From NCBI GenBank assembly GCA_010094045.1, contig ML986630.1, positions 101,156 through 165,155 of the forward strand: DNA of 64,000 bases. The letters run 5' to 3'. Position numbers and translations under genes: made by a program. The DNA comes from Lojkania enalia. Its lineage: Eukaryota > Ascomycota > Dothideomycetes > Pleosporales. Numbering within the stretch: position 1 is the first letter of the stretch; the number at the start of each line of letters is the position of its first letter. Of the stretch, positions 48,601 to 59,748 are shown in pieces. Under the pieces are notes generated by a model that saw nothing but the letters and a program-made list of their open reading frames with translations, was not told where the DNA came from and made no database searches.

Positions 48601-51060
48601 TTCTATTTTATATATCTCTAGCATCTGTAAGTATTATAGAAGGTTTTCTTTACTCTTCTTACCTTTTTCTTAAATATTCTATTTTTTAAGTACCTGCGCT
48701 ATTGTAAATAGACTTTATTTTTTAGCTAAGTATAGTTATATCTAAGTTAAGTAAAGTCTATATTCTACTATTATTTTATATATAGTAATAGTTATATTGT
48801 TAAAGTATATAGGAATACTATATTTTAGATAATCCGGATTAAATATAATATAAAGCTGTTAATTTACTAAGGTATATTTAGTACTATATAGTATAATAGT
48901 AGTTGTTTAAGACTAGCTAATACTAGACTACCTATTTTTTACTAATCTATATTTCTAAACAGCTACTATAGTTCTCTAAAAGGCTTATATATATTAAGAG
49001 TAAAAGAGGTCTTAATTACCTTATAGTCTAAACTATAAGCTATATACTATATCTAATAGATAGTCCTATTATTTACAAGTCTACTTATTACTAGCGCTAG
49101 ATTAATTATAGAGCTTAAGGCGTGCGTAGCTATACCCTATAAGAGTAGTAGTTAAAAATCTAGCTAATCTATATATTAGACGATTCTTTCGCCTTTGTTA
49201 TAATAGATCCTATTTCCTTTTTAAAGTTAGTTGTACCGGTTAAAATTATTATAGAGGATAATTTTATAAGTAGAATACTATATACTAGTATTCTTAACGT
49301 ATTGTAAGATCTTATTAATAACTATTATATAATAGGCGGACAACTCTTCTATTAGTTAGATATATATTAAAAAGGTAATATAGGTCCTATTTTCTACCTA
49401 AATCTTAATTACTGTAATATCCTTTAAAGGGATTTTAATCTATTACAGCTAGAGGATCTAGTTTATATAAATTAATAATTAAAATAGCTATCTTTTAGTA
49501 TAGTCTTAAAGTAATAGAGTATATTATATTTAGTAATAGTAGCTTTACAGCGTAGCTATAAAGCGGCCCTCTTCTATCTAAAAACCAGCTAGTTCTTAGA
49601 TTAGTAGTATACTAAAGTCTTATAGTACTTTATTATTAATTAACGCGTATTATACTTTAGGTTAGTACTAGAAGTTAGCTTAAAGGATCTTTAATAGTTT
49701 ACTAACTATTAGATTATTTATTCTAGATCTATCTCTAGAGAAGTAGGTATAATCGATCTTAACTATAATAGTTTCTAAAGCAATTACAGTATCTAAATAT
49801 ATTATTATAAGATAATATATAATAGCCTTACTTATTATAATTTAAGTATTTTTCTATATTCTGGTAGTTTCGCGCTATATAGTTAAATTCGCTATACTTC
49901 CTATATTATAATATATCCGATTTATAGAACTCGGTTATATAAGCTAATACTCCTTAGACCGTAATATAGCTCTTACTAAGTAATCTATCTTTCTCTTTCT
50001 ATATAGCGTAGACTACTACTAGCTAGACTATTTACCGGTCTAATAGCTAGCTGAGAGGTCTTATAGCCTAGATAGTAAGGCTATTCTCGTTATTAATCTA
50101 GTCTAGAATACTTTTCACAATTACCTCTCCTCTATCTAGATTACTAATTACGTCTTTACTAATACTAGTAAGCTTAACCTTAAACCTTTCTTATTTAATT
50201 AGCCTAGTTTAAACAAATTCTTTCGCCGTCAGATTTTTCTAAGGCTCTTTACTTCTAACTATTTGAGCTTATTCTTTACTAGTAAAGATAAAATCTACTT
50301 ACTCTTTTCGTCTATTTATTACCGCCTTACATTTAATTTCTATAAGATCTACTATTACTTATAGAGCTCTATTTATTATCTCTTACAATTCTTTCGCGTT
50401 TTTACTATTTAGTTATATATTACTAAGGTTTAGCTTTATAGTTAGTAGTTAATATTTAGCTTAAGTTATTATTTGTGTTACGCTTAGATTAGAGATAGAA
50501 GATAGTACTAGGCTTAAATTCAGGGGGGTTATAGCTATTATAGGCGGTATTAGATATAGGCTTAAAGCTGCTGATACATATAATCGCGCGTTGGATTATA
50601 AGGTATAGGAGGATATAGTCTGCTCGAGGTTGTTAATATTAGCTGTTATATACGTTACCTAGTCTTTTAATTACTTTATTTCTTCCGCTTATACTTTTCC
50701 ATCTTCAATCAGTTTACCATTTGCCTTAATTAGGTTATTGTTCTTCTCGGTTAATGCCTCGACCTCCTTTTTGAGTGGCTTAATAGTTTGCTCAAACTTC
50801 TTGACCAGCTTTTATGTCTGGTGAAGGTACCGCATCTCCATCTCCTGTAGGTGTTGTAGAACATCTCTTACGCTTGGCTCATCTGTCAGGCTTTGCACAA
50901 TGGAGCGGTTCTGACGTTTCTCACTATCTATTGCCATTGCCAGGGCCTTTGCTGATAGTAGTAATAAACCACTTGTTTGTCGCGTTCTTCGGCCGATGTG
51001 AGGCGACTCTGGGCTCTGTAAATGGCTCTCGGATTCCATTGACCGTTCGGTATCAGCTTG
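45662..51060 (-). mobile_element. Tad1-like LINE retrotransposon, mostly RIP-degraded
   Basis: Minus-strand order is ORF1, endonuclease region, reverse transcriptase, 3' tail. ORF1 starts at the ATG at 51,039 (MESESHLQSPESPHIGRR), runs through a coiled stretch (KKEVEALTEKNNNLIKANGK, about 50,770-50,712) and ends in zinc-knuckle-like text near 49,915-49,800 (YREYSEFNYIARNY, YLNYNK.GYY). ORF2 shows reverse transcriptase text: LVERILYLDKTYSLLPKYYF (about 48,095-48,035), IFSFNLKRAFNRVYKDIL (near 47,930), ITYISLLQGLLLLSILFLFY (near 47,760) and AFINDFI (47,643-47,664; normally FVDD). The 3' end is marked by a (GAAA)n-like tail at 45,667-45,690. The 5' 250 bp are not RIP-altered. Confidence 0.8.
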
Positions 51061-51567
51061 GTTTAGTTTAGTTTGGTGTAATCCGCTTATTGTTGTTGTG
51101 TTGTGGTTGTTTATTATTGTTTGTTTCGCGTCGCGTGAATCGACACGTCGCCTCGCGGCGGCGGGGGATACCCACGCGGTATGTGTGCGCAGAACTCCTA
51201 ATGCTTGCTACTACAGACTATAGCAACTTTTCCGCGTAGATATCCCGTCTTCACTCTGGTCGGTCGATGATTAACAGTGGCATTTGAGATAGAAAAGGTG
51301 GCATTTGGGATATTTTACAAGCTGACGTCACGGAGTCTACAATCGAGTCTTGGCAGAGCATCTAGCGCGCTTACATTGCAGCTTAATCAATGATTAACAA
51401 TCTGTATTGTATTCTAGGCTAAGCCTCAGGTGTGGCGCTCTTCTAGAACCATCCACCACGGCACGTGCCGGCTATTTTTGGCTTTGTCCATTGTTGCAAG
51501 GTGTCCCGTTGGAGGGTCATGCCAGCCAGGCGTCTCTCGTGCATTACCCATCACCACAATCGTAGAC
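51061..51567. other. Upstream region of the transposase; candidate terminal repeat
   Basis: GC content is normal from here on. Paired motifs AGTGGCATTTGAGATA (51,276) and GGTGGCATTTGGGATA (51,298) look like the terminal-repeat region of a Fot-type element, preceded by TA at 51,272-51,273. A complementary caaatgccac occurs at 53,409-53,418, after the gene, but only about 10 bp match, so the element's ends remain open. The frame upstream of 51,568 is open but looks non-coding. Confidence 0.45.
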
Positions 51568-53235
51568 ATGGACCGAGCCAGCCAGGTCCTAGCGCAAGAC
51601 CTCCCTACAGGTATACGTAGGACATATGCAGCCCTATCAGACAGGGGCAATGTTCCCATCTCCACACTCCACCATCGTGATCGTGGACGACGCTCCAAAG
51701 AGGAACTAGCAAGGAGCCGACAATACCTTACACCACAGGAAGAGAAAGCCCTCGTTAAGTTTCTATTTCTAATGTCTAGTTTCGGGCACCCTGTACGAAT
51801 TAAATTTATGCGTTCGCTAGCCTTTGGTATCGGTCGTCGTCGTTCTACGAATAAACCAATCAAGCGCCCTGGTCCAAACTGGCCTCGCGCCTTCGAGAAA
51901 CGCCATCCAGAACTTAAAGCAAGGCGAATAAACTCTATAAACTGGAAGCGGCACGATAGCCACATATATAATAAGGTCGTAGAGTGGTTTGAAATAATCG
52001 GTAAAGTACTGCAAGATCCAGCTATCTTGCCTGAGAACGTCTATAATATGGATGAGACTGGAGTTATGCTGAGCATGCTCGGGTCCGTCAAAGTTCTCGT
52101 AAGTAAGGACGATATACGAGACTATAGAGGCGCAGGTGTTAAGCGTCAAATGGTTACGTCGATTGAATGTGTCAGTGCTGATGGTAGGCCACTACTACCT
52201 CTTATAATCTGGCCAGCTTCGACCCACCGAAGCAACTGGACTACGTACCCAACACCTGGATGGCATTTCGGATGTTCGGAAAACGGATATAATGACTCAA
52301 AGATTAGCTTAGACTGGCTAACGGATTCTTTCGATCCCCAAACTAGAGGAATAGCTAACGGAAAGCCACGGCTTCTAATATGTGACGGCTTCGGAACTCA
52401 CGAAACCCTCGAAATCTTAGAATTTTGCCTAGGAAATAACATTATCCTATGTCGTCTCCCCTCTCACACTTCACATAAGCTTCAGCCCTGCGACGTTGGG
52501 GTCTTTGCACCCTTAAAGACCGCCTATCGCGATCAAGTTGAACGGTTGAATCGAGGAGGAATAGACCAATTTGGCAAGGAGCACTTCACCGCTCTCTATA
52601 AGCCTGCCCGGGACAGAGCGTTAACCAAGAGGAATATCACGGCTGGATGGGCCGCAACTGGTTTGTTTCCATTCAATCCGGAGCGAGTGCTTAGAGGTAT
52701 ACAGAAGCCTACAGCTCAACTTACTGTTACAAAGACCAGCAACGAGGAAATACCACAAACACCTGTGACACCAGTAACGCCAGTGACGACAGAAGCTCTT
52801 ACCTCGTTGCATAACCTGATTAAACAGGAACTTAATGATCCAAGCAAGCAGCGTATACAACGGCACGTACAAAAGCTTGCGAGCGCCGCTCAAACATCCT
52901 TTACCGAATGCGGCCTCCTTCAGGATCAGAATAGATTCTTATTTAAAATAAATAATGAAGCGAAAGTCCGCCGATCAACCAGGTCAGTAGTCCTTGGGAA
53001 GGCGAAGGTTATGAGCTATAAAGACCTGGAAGAAGCACGAGCGAAGCGTGAGGCGAAAGAGAAAGCAAAGGCCACCGTGAAGGGAAAACGCGGTCGTCCG
53101 CGCAAGAACCCTGTGCCAGAACCAGAACTAGAGGCAGTAGCAGAGTCGGTTCCATTGGTGCGGATAGGTGAAGTTGAGCCGACGACAGCTATCCAAGGAT
53201 TGTCTTGGGACGTACCAGTAGCGAAGATGTATTAG
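51568..53235 (+). CDS. pogo/Fot-type DDE transposase, intact
   Basis: Cuts and pastes a TA-targeting DNA transposon. The 555-residue product begins at the second in-frame Met (MDRASQVLAQ), chosen because it starts the helix-turn-helix region; an upstream in-frame ATG at 51,430 adds 46 residues of unlikely sequence. Residues about 1-120 form the N-terminal HTH and CENP-B-type region (RRSKEE, GPNWPRAFEKRHPEL). The DDE_1 catalytic core has Asp162 in YNMDETGV, Asp273 in LLICDGFGTHE and Asp309 in SHKLQPCDVGVF, giving a DD35D spacing. The tail has a P/V/T-rich stretch, a KREAKEKAKA helix and an AT-hook (KGKRGRPRKNP). No stops or frameshifts and normal base composition, so it escaped RIP and could be active if its ends are intact. 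Confidence 0.9.
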   Translation: MDRASQVLAQDLPTGIRRTYAALSDRGNVPISTLHHRDRGRRSKEELARSRQYLTPQEEKALVKFLFLMSSFGHPVRIKFMRSLAFGIGRRRSTNKPIKRPGPNWPRAFEKRHPELKARRINSINWKRHDSHIYNKVVEWFEIIGKVLQDPAILPENVYNMDETGVMLSMLGSVKVLVSKDDIRDYRGAGVKRQMVTSIECVSADGRPLLPLIIWPASTHRSNWTTYPTPGWHFGCSENGYNDSKISLDWLTDSFDPQTRGIANGKPRLLICDGFGTHETLEILEFCLGNNIILCRLPSHTSHKLQPCDVGVFAPLKTAYRDQVERLNRGGIDQFGKEHFTALYKPARDRALTKRNITAGWAATGLFPFNPERVLRGIQKPTAQLTVTKTSNEEIPQTPVTPVTPVTTEALTSLHNLIKQELNDPSKQRIQRHVQKLASAAQTSFTECGLLQDQNRFLFKINNEAKVRRSTRSVVLGKAKVMSYKDLEEARAKREAKEKAKATVKGKRGRPRKNPVPEPELEAVAESVPLVRIGEVEPTTAIQGLSWDVPVAKMY

Positions 53236-53791
53236 AACAACCTTGTTATTATTGCTTAATTGAAGTTGAAGTTATATTACACTGAGAGTTTGCGCAAGCT
53301 CTATATATATATATTGAGCAAATAGTGTTGTAATATGACACGCAGTTGAGCTTGTAGAGATATGTCCAGTTGTCATTCTTGCTGACTACTCCGGATTTTG
53401 AGCGCTAGCAAATGCCACAGCCACAGACTTGGCTTACTATGGTAAGTCCACCCGTAACGGAACAACCGCCGTAACGGAAAAAAGGTCGGTACTTTGGTTT
53501 TGCAGCAACAGCGAGCTTGCTCACGCCGTGATTTTTGCAGTACTGCCATTTTATGATATGACACTATGACTTCTTAGGCTTTATAGCTATACCAATACAA
53601 AAATTACGTTCGCATGAAAGCCTGCCTGCCAAACTCGCGGAGAGCTCGTCTTGATAGCAAAAGCAATTCTCACCCAATATAGGCCACTGCTGCGCCAATA
53701 CTGCTATCGCGACTAATAGAATACCCTTATACAGGCCTGTAAGTCTAATAGGAAAAGTAGGAAGTAATAATTAACTGTAAGGCTGCGAGGC
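53236..53791. other. Intergenic region between transposase and inverted repeat
   Basis: No gene seen. It includes an AT dinucleotide run (53,303-53,313) and a short direct repeat, cgtaacggaacaaccgc/cgtaacggaaaaa, near 53,453-53,483. The latter may be remnants of the transposon's 3' end. Confidence 0.45.
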
Positions 53792-54073
53792 GCGCTCGAT
53801 TCATGCAGGGCCGCCATCCAGTTAGTACCTCTGATCGGGACGATTACCTATTCTGGCTAGCACAGAATTGCCACATAATCGTAATGTAATCTGGCGGAGG
53901 CTACCAGCCGCAAAGCGGGGTTGTGGCTGTCATGCTTATGGCTGTGCAAAGCCCTCCGGCCACCGTATGCCCCTCAGTCTTGCGATCAAACTTACTCCCC
54001 GTCAACCAGCTCACCTCTTGTAGATTCGCCACCTTTCAGGAATCCTCTCAACTAGCGCTATCGGAGGCGTTCG
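53792..54073. repeat. Left arm of a long inverted repeat around the NLR/HET block
   Basis: It matches the reverse complement of 62,294-62,590 with scattered differences and small indels. Shared landmarks are ctctgatcgggac, ggctaccagccgcaaagcgg, ggttgtggctgt and cagtcttgcgatcaaac. Both arms encode a related short peptide (starting MAV in each), which suggests a duplicated gene or element fragment rather than a functional gene. Confidence 0.75.
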
Positions 54074-54155
54074 TTTACCTGTATAAGGCTCAAGTGGCGA
54101 ATTTTAACAGGCAGCTCGACTGGTGGTCGTGCGGTGGGATAGTAAGCCAGAAGGC

Positions 54156-57100
54156 TTATAACTTGTCAAGCTCAACTTTATATATCCATAATCTCCCAAG
54201 TTCATCCCAAATACTAATCGTCTTCCCCGATACTACAAATTCTGACGGTCTGTACTCCGGAGGTAGCCACATGAGGTCTCTTGAGTTATATATTATCCGT
54301 ACACCATCCGTACTTAAGGCTAAGCCTTGATATTGAGGATTCTGAAGCTCAAGATTACATGAAAGCGGTGCCGAACTTCTTAGAGCGCTAATGTCGATAG
54401 TACCAATGTTAGTGTGAAGCTTTAAGTCGCTAGTACTAAAAAAGATGCGTCGACATGCCTTATTAGCACTAAGAGTTGCGAGGCACTCGCCGCCGCTCAC
54501 ATCCCAGATAACGACACCGCCGTCGCTCAACGCTGATGCGAGCCAGGCCGAATCGTGGGAGAAGGCTAGTGATTGGGCAGGACTGTTATGCCCTTTAAGA
54601 GTGTGCATGCACTCTCCGCTACTCACGTTCCAGAGCTTAATCGTGCAATCATTATCGTATGATGCCGACGCTAGCCAGGCAGAATCAGAGGAGAATGCTA
54701 TTAAGCTAACTCCAAAGCTATGGCCCTTAAGCGTTCGGAGGCATATGCCGTGGCGTACATCCCAGATTTTGATCATGCCAGTATCGGACGCTGATGCAAG
54801 CCAGATTGAATGATGGGAGAAGGCCAAATCCTGGACTTCCTTGAACACGCTGGAAATTTGATATTCATAGAGCGTCTGGAGCGTCTGGAGGCGCTCGCCG
54901 CTGCTTGCGTTCCAGATGATGACAATGCCGTCGCTCGACCCCGACGCAAGCCGAGCCGAGTCGCCAGAGAAGGTCATCGATCGGACAGGACCGTTATGCC
55001 CTTTAAGAGTGAGCATGCCCTCGCCGCTACTCACATCCCAGAGCTTAATCGTGCCATCACCGTATGATACCGACGCTAGCTGGGCCGAGTCAGAGGAGAG
55101 TGTCACCGACCCGATAGCCTTGCTATGCCCCTTGAGAGTGAGCACACATTCGCCGCTACTTGCGTCCCAGAGGTTGATCGTGCCATCGTCTGATGCCAAT
55201 ACAAGCCTGGATAAGTCGGGAGAGAGGCCTGCTAACCAAACGGCATTGTTGCACTCCCCTGGCCTTTGGAGGCGCTTGTCGCTGCTTGCATCCCAGATAA
55301 TGACAGTGCCGTCGTCCGACGCTGATGCGAGCCGGGCCGAATCGTGGGAGTAGGCTACTGATCGGACAGGACTATTATGCCCCTTAAGAGTNNNNNNNNN
55401 NNNNNNNNNNNNNNNNNNNNNNNNNNNNNNNNNNNNNNNNNNNNNNNNNNNNNNNNNNNNNNNNNNNNNNNNNNNNNNNNNNNNNNNNNNNNNNNNNNNN
55501 NNNNNNNNNNNNNNNNNNNNNNNNNNNNNNNNNNNNNNNNNNNNNNNNNNNNNNNNNNNNNNNNNNNNNNNNNNNNNNNNNNNNNNNNNNNNNNNNNNNN
55601 NNNNNNNNNNNNNNNNNNNNNNNNNNNNNNNNNNNNNNNNNNNNNNNNNNNNNNNNNNNNNNNNNNNNNNNNNNNNNNNNNNNNNNNNNNNNNNNNNNNN
55701 NNNNNNNNNNNNNNNNNNNNNNNNNNNNNNNNNNNNNNNNNNNNNNNNNNNNNNNNNNNNNNNNNNNNNNNNNNNNNNNNNNNNNNNNNNNNNNNNNNNN
55801 NNNNNNNNNNNNNNNNNNNNNNNNNNNNNNNNNNNNNNNNNNNNNNNNNNNNNNNNNNNNNNNNNNNNNNNNNNNNNNNNNNNNNNNNNNNNNNNNNNNN
55901 NNNNNNNNNNNNNNNNNNNNNNNNNNNNNNNNNNNNNNNNNNNNNNNNNNNNNNNNNNNNNNNNNNNNNNNNNNNNNNNNNNNNNNNNNNNNNNNNNNNN
56001 NNNNNNNNNNNNNNNNNNNNNNNNNNNNNNNCCAGAGTTTAATCGTGCCGTCATCTGATGCCGACGCAAGCTGGGCCGAATTCGAGGAATACGCCACTGA
56101 CCTGACTACAGAGGTGTGTCCTTCAATGGTCTGGAGTCGCGCGTCCCAATCCTCCTGTACAGCTGGCTTTATTGTGATCCAGTCCGGCTCTTTACTCTTG
56201 AAAAGATTTCTTATCAAGCTGCGAGTCGGGCTGAAGAATAGTGCAGACGTATACGCTTGAAGAGGACTGTTCTCTATTGCCCCCTTATGAGCCATAACGA
56301 ATCGACGCGCATCCTGAACTAGTTCATTTAACGCATGTACATCTGTTCTCCCCTAGGCTATATTAGCATATCACTTATATAGATAGCTGGTCTCATGAAA
56401 TTACTAACCGCAAACAGTGACTCTAAGATTCCCATGGCAATAACACTATTAGTTATACATTTCATTAGACTGAGAGCTTGAAGCCAATGCAGAAAGTGCT
56501 CTTGGAGAAACTTTCTAACGAGGCCACTGTGAGAGTGGGGCGTTTCCGCTAGCTGAAGATGGCTAACCCAGTAACAGCACGCATACTGAACAGCCGAAGG
56601 AATAGGTGTCTCTATTTCCTCTGGTACATCGTCGGCCAGCGCACCCCAGCTTTGCAGGTTACAAATGTTCTTCTTTAGGATGATATGCTCTTGGTCATCT
56701 TTTCCGTTCATAAGGTCAAGGCATCTCAGAAACCAATTCTTATGCAGTACCTCTTCGTGACCGCTAAAGATGCAAAGCTTCAGGGACAATTCAAGCGTCT
56801 CCAGGAGATACCAGCTGAATGGGGATTTTCTGTGCGTCCACAAAGCGAAACAAAAGATGCTGATCGTGAAGAAGGAAAGAGCCAAGTAATGTAGGATGAG
56901 ATTGCGTAATTGTAAAAGAACGGTCATGAATAGAATATAATCCAAAAAAGGGAGAAGGGCGGATTGCTTGAGCACGTAGCTTACGGGACGTAATATGTAG
57001 GGCCTCAGCGACAAACCCACAGTGGAAGGGAACACAAGAGGTGGGTTCAGCAAATATTCCTTGAGTGATAGATGAACAAGTTGAAGCTCTGTGTCGTCTG

Positions 57101-58426
57101 AAATCTCTATCGGAAGGGATAGGACATTTTTGCACTTGCGAATGCTTGCGCGAGAGTCAATTCCTGTTATAGTGCGTAATTCAGCCACGGTCAAAGGTCG
57201 AAAAGCGAGAGATACCCAATGGATAATCTTGGCCGCGTCGTCCGGTTTGGTTCCCGTCTGATCTTCATCCTCTTCTAGTATTTCAAGAAGCATACGGCTT
57301 ACTATCGAATGGAGTCCTCTGGGCAACAACTTGTCAGCTTCATACTCAGACTTGAGAATTCTGTCTACTCTGTCATCGTTCAACATGTCCATGGCGAAAG
57401 CCACCCAGAGGAATGTTCCATTCGCCCGGTCGAGCAAAACTACACACATTCGACTCAATCGGTCAAGCCCGTCCAGTTGGCCCAATTTGTAGAGTTGGTA
57501 CAGTCCGCCTGGGTCTTGTATCGTGTGGTTATTAAACGCAGGGATTTTCTCAGCACGGTCGGAAATGAAAAACAGAATATCGCGCTCTGTTTCTTCAGTG
57601 TGCTCGTCCATATCTATCCTGGTAGCATGTTGGATGTTTTTCTCCAGGCTGCGGCTGACAATTACTGTCCGAATATTTTGGTTTCCTTCCAACCCGCTTG
57701 CTCCGTATAATGATTCGAATTTCTCTTGTAGGAAGTCGATCGACGCTTTGTCGCATTCATCAAAGCCATCTAATACGACATATATCAGCGTCTGAACCTT
57801 GATAATCATGCACTTAAATAATTCCCATAGATCATCGCGACGTGTTGCACTAAACAAGTCGTCTCCCCATGTGTCGAATTTGGTGAGAATAGACTTGTCC
57901 AAGCGTTTATGATTGTTTGGATCGTCGCTAAGGTCGCAGAGCTGATAGACAAGGCCTGTAAATACAGCATGTGCAGTACTGCGCTGACTATTTCGGTGGT
58001 CGCAGAAGTATCGAAGAACCAACGGCTTCTCAGCCATTTCGTGCAAGTTCTTAGCAAGGTGGATCGAAAGATAGGTCTTGCCTTTCCCAGGACCACCGCG
58101 TATCCACAGAAAGGGCTTCGAACCACCATGCCATAATTTATACTTGTCGATTTTCTCGATCCATTCGCAAGTGCCGCGGGAGATATTTCCTCTGGCGGTA
58201 GGTACGTTCTTTCCATATGTTGATCCGGTGCGGTCGAGTGCTATCCGGAGGTGGTCCCATTTCTCTTCTTCTGTAGGTTTCCCTGTTCTCCGCATCGCTG
58301 TTAGTCTTAGTAAGACTGAAATCTCACAGGGGTTCGTTTACCTCCTACTATGATGTTATTAGATTGGCTGCTGAGAATAGCGGAGTTGTCCTGGATCAAT
58401 ATTGGACCGACATTAAGGTTGGCCAT
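54156..58426 (-). CDS. NACHT-WD40 NLR protein, NWD2/HET-E-like
   Basis: A STAND NTPase of the kind used in fungal heterokaryon incompatibility and defence. The proposed first exon (ATG at 58,426, 29 codons) joins through a 44-bp intron to the main frame starting at 58,295. That frame holds GTCEWIEKIDKYKLWHGGSK, Walker A GGPGKGKT (residues about 97-104), Walker B VVLDGFDECD (about 203-212) and the usual winged-helix remainder. A 56-bp intron (56,353-56,408) then joins ESLFA to GRTDVHALNE in frame. The C-terminal half is a WD40 array: one repeat before the N gap (55,392-56,031) and seven after it, with nearly identical TLKGHNSPVRS/IKLWDVSSGEC units. It ends with a conserved cap (MWLPPEYRPSEFVVSG) and stop at 54,156. 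The gap length (640) does not preserve frame, so the true copy number is unknown. No RIP damage. An N-terminal effector domain is not seen. Confidence 0.85.
55392..56031. other. Assembly gap (640 N) inside the WD40 array
   Basis: A run of N replaces about five WD40 repeat lengths (about 126 bp each). The frames before and after differ by one position across the gap, so 640 is an estimate. Near-identical repeats probably blocked assembly. Confidence 0.98.
56353..56408 (-). other. Intron between NACHT and WD40 parts
   Basis: 56 bp on the minus strand: donor GTTAGT, branch point TGCTAATA and acceptor CCTAG. Without it the frame stops at 56,358; with it removed the NACHT half reads straight into the region before the WD40 array. 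Confidence 0.8.
58298..58341 (-). other. Putative short intron near the NLR start
   Basis: 44 bp on the minus strand, GTAAAC...ACTAAGACTAACAG. It keeps frame between a 29-codon first exon and the main exon. The donor is not ideal and the length is at the lower limit for fungi, so the NLR may instead start at 58,295 or have other upstream exons. Confidence 0.45.
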
Positions 58427-59013
58427 AACACTAAACCGGGCCGAGATGGGCAGGGCGGCACTAGGCAATCACCTGGTAAGTCTCCCGCCTCTGCTCAGCG
58501 CTTAGAGTGGCGTGACGGACGAGGAGGAATCAAAGAGAGTTAACACGGCTTCGACGACATGAACGAGTCTTTGGAGGGAGACAGGAGGCTAAGATATCCC
58601 AAGCCTCTCTGCAATCTGTTTCTGCGAGGCTCTTCTTCCGGAGGATCCAAGCCTGTGCGCGCCCTGCAGGTGAGGTTCAGCAAGTAATTCAACAACCTTG
58701 ATTTCGTATTAAAACGGCTAACAGCGAAGTGGCGCGATTCTGGAGGTTTCCACGCACAGACCCACTTGACACGTTGCCGAAAACGCTAAGCGACACTAAT
58801 GTCATCTCCACTTTTCTCTAGATAACACTAACCCAAGCTCTATGAGTCCAGAGGTTATGGCTTCAGTCGCTCGTGAGTATTCACTTTATGTTAAAACTCT
58901 ACGCTACTATATAGCAGTTCACGGAATTTTGCTAACTTAGTCCTCGTCAAGCACACGGCGCGCCTCAAACTGTCACGGCCGAATCAAGTGGTACAAATCA
59001 CGAAACTTCTGCT
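58427..59013. other. NLR upstream region
   Basis: Normal GC content, no recognised gene. It presumably contains the NLR promoter and, if the protein has an N-terminal effector domain, its missing exons. I found no domain in any frame. Confidence 0.4.
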
Positions 59014-59439
59014 GTGACTCTATTAATCCAACCCCGTTTGCGCGTCATCGCTGTAATACAACACGCTATCGCGACCGTCTACCCACCAGCATCGACCGAA
59101 ATTCAGGGAAGAGATTCGCGTGCGAACACCATGAAAGAACAAATCTTCTCCATCATGAAGAACATAGCCAATTACGCTTGGCAGGTGAACCTCATAGACG
59201 GTGGGAAGGCAATCTTCGCTACTATCCGAGACAACATCGCCTTCTTCGCCCACCAAGAAAATTTCATTTTAGGGCCAACAGCGATAAGGGGCGGGTGGCT
59301 CGCAATTAGAGAGAATACCGTTTTTGGGGGGAAGCAAAGCAACGTGATCAAAATACGGTCGAGCGATCAGATGGTGGATGCGACTCCCAAGGATGAGTAT
59401 ACTGTCCCAGAGGTGGATACAGATATCACGAAAGGCTAG
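59014..59439 (+). CDS. Hypothetical protein, doubtful
   Basis: A 141-codon frame in normal-GC DNA. The composition is protein-like (MKEQIFSIMKNIANYAWQVN in its middle) but no domain is recognised. Two open frames lie antisense to it (59,023-59,256 and 59,269-59,454), so either strand, or neither, may be coding. It stands in the divergent interval between the NLR and HET genes. Confidence 0.25.
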   Translation: MTLLIQPRLRVIAVIQHAIATVYPPASTEIQGRDSRANTMKEQIFSIMKNIANYAWQVNLIDGGKAIFATIRDNIAFFAHQENFILGPTAIRGGWLAIRENTVFGGKQSNVIKIRSSDQMVDATPKDEYTVPEVDTDITKG

Positions 59440-59748
59440 ACCTTGAGAAAACAAGGTGATTGATCAGCTTCGCTATCTTTCTCTAAGAAGTTCTACACCC
59501 AAGTACCTATTGCTGCCCTCTATATCTCCCCATATCTGCGCCGTCATCCCCGCTTCTAGTCGAGAAATCTCATTGTTTTGTTCAACATTCTGGATGCGGA
59601 TCTCAGAAGAATGGACAGTTGGTGTTGAGCCGTGCTTGGATTGCGCTTGTTCGCACTACAGCTAAACTATGGCTCCTACTTCAGCCTAAACAGTAGCTCA
59701 ACTTTTCGCATTCTCGCCATCAAGAATAACTCCTAAGATTTTGTCTGT

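Larger units (their letters stand above)
1..50800. other. RIP-mutated AT-rich isochore
   Basis: The stretch is dominated by TA-rich words such as tata, ctag and ttaa, while CpA and TpG are scarce and CpG is kept. This is what repeat-induced point mutation (CpA to TpA) produces. Recognisable families can be followed only by reading through stops at former Trp (TGG to TAG) and Gln (CAA/CAG to TAA/TAG) codons. Mutation strength varies: the transposons at 1-9 kb and 45-50 kb are hit hardest, the cargo genes at 11-39 kb less so. The right edge is abrupt near 50.8 kb. Confidence 0.92.

Noticed and set aside
51426..52149. Antisense open frames of 179 and 110 codons over the transposase
   Set aside because: They overlap the intact DDE transposase in reverse and show no family features.
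53923..54330. 135-codon plus-strand frame next to the NLR
   Set aside because: The first part is the repeat arm (shared with 62.3-62.6 kb), the rest is antisense to the NLR C-terminus.
54445..55353. Several plus-strand frames over the WD40 region
   Set aside because: Shadows of the repeated WD40 units; their own repetitiveness mirrors the minus-strand repeats.
56296..56357. Apparent stop and frameshift separating NACHT and WD40 frames, suggesting a broken NLR
   Set aside because: A canonical 56-bp fungal intron (GTTAGT...TGCTAATA...CCTAG) removes the stop and restores frame.
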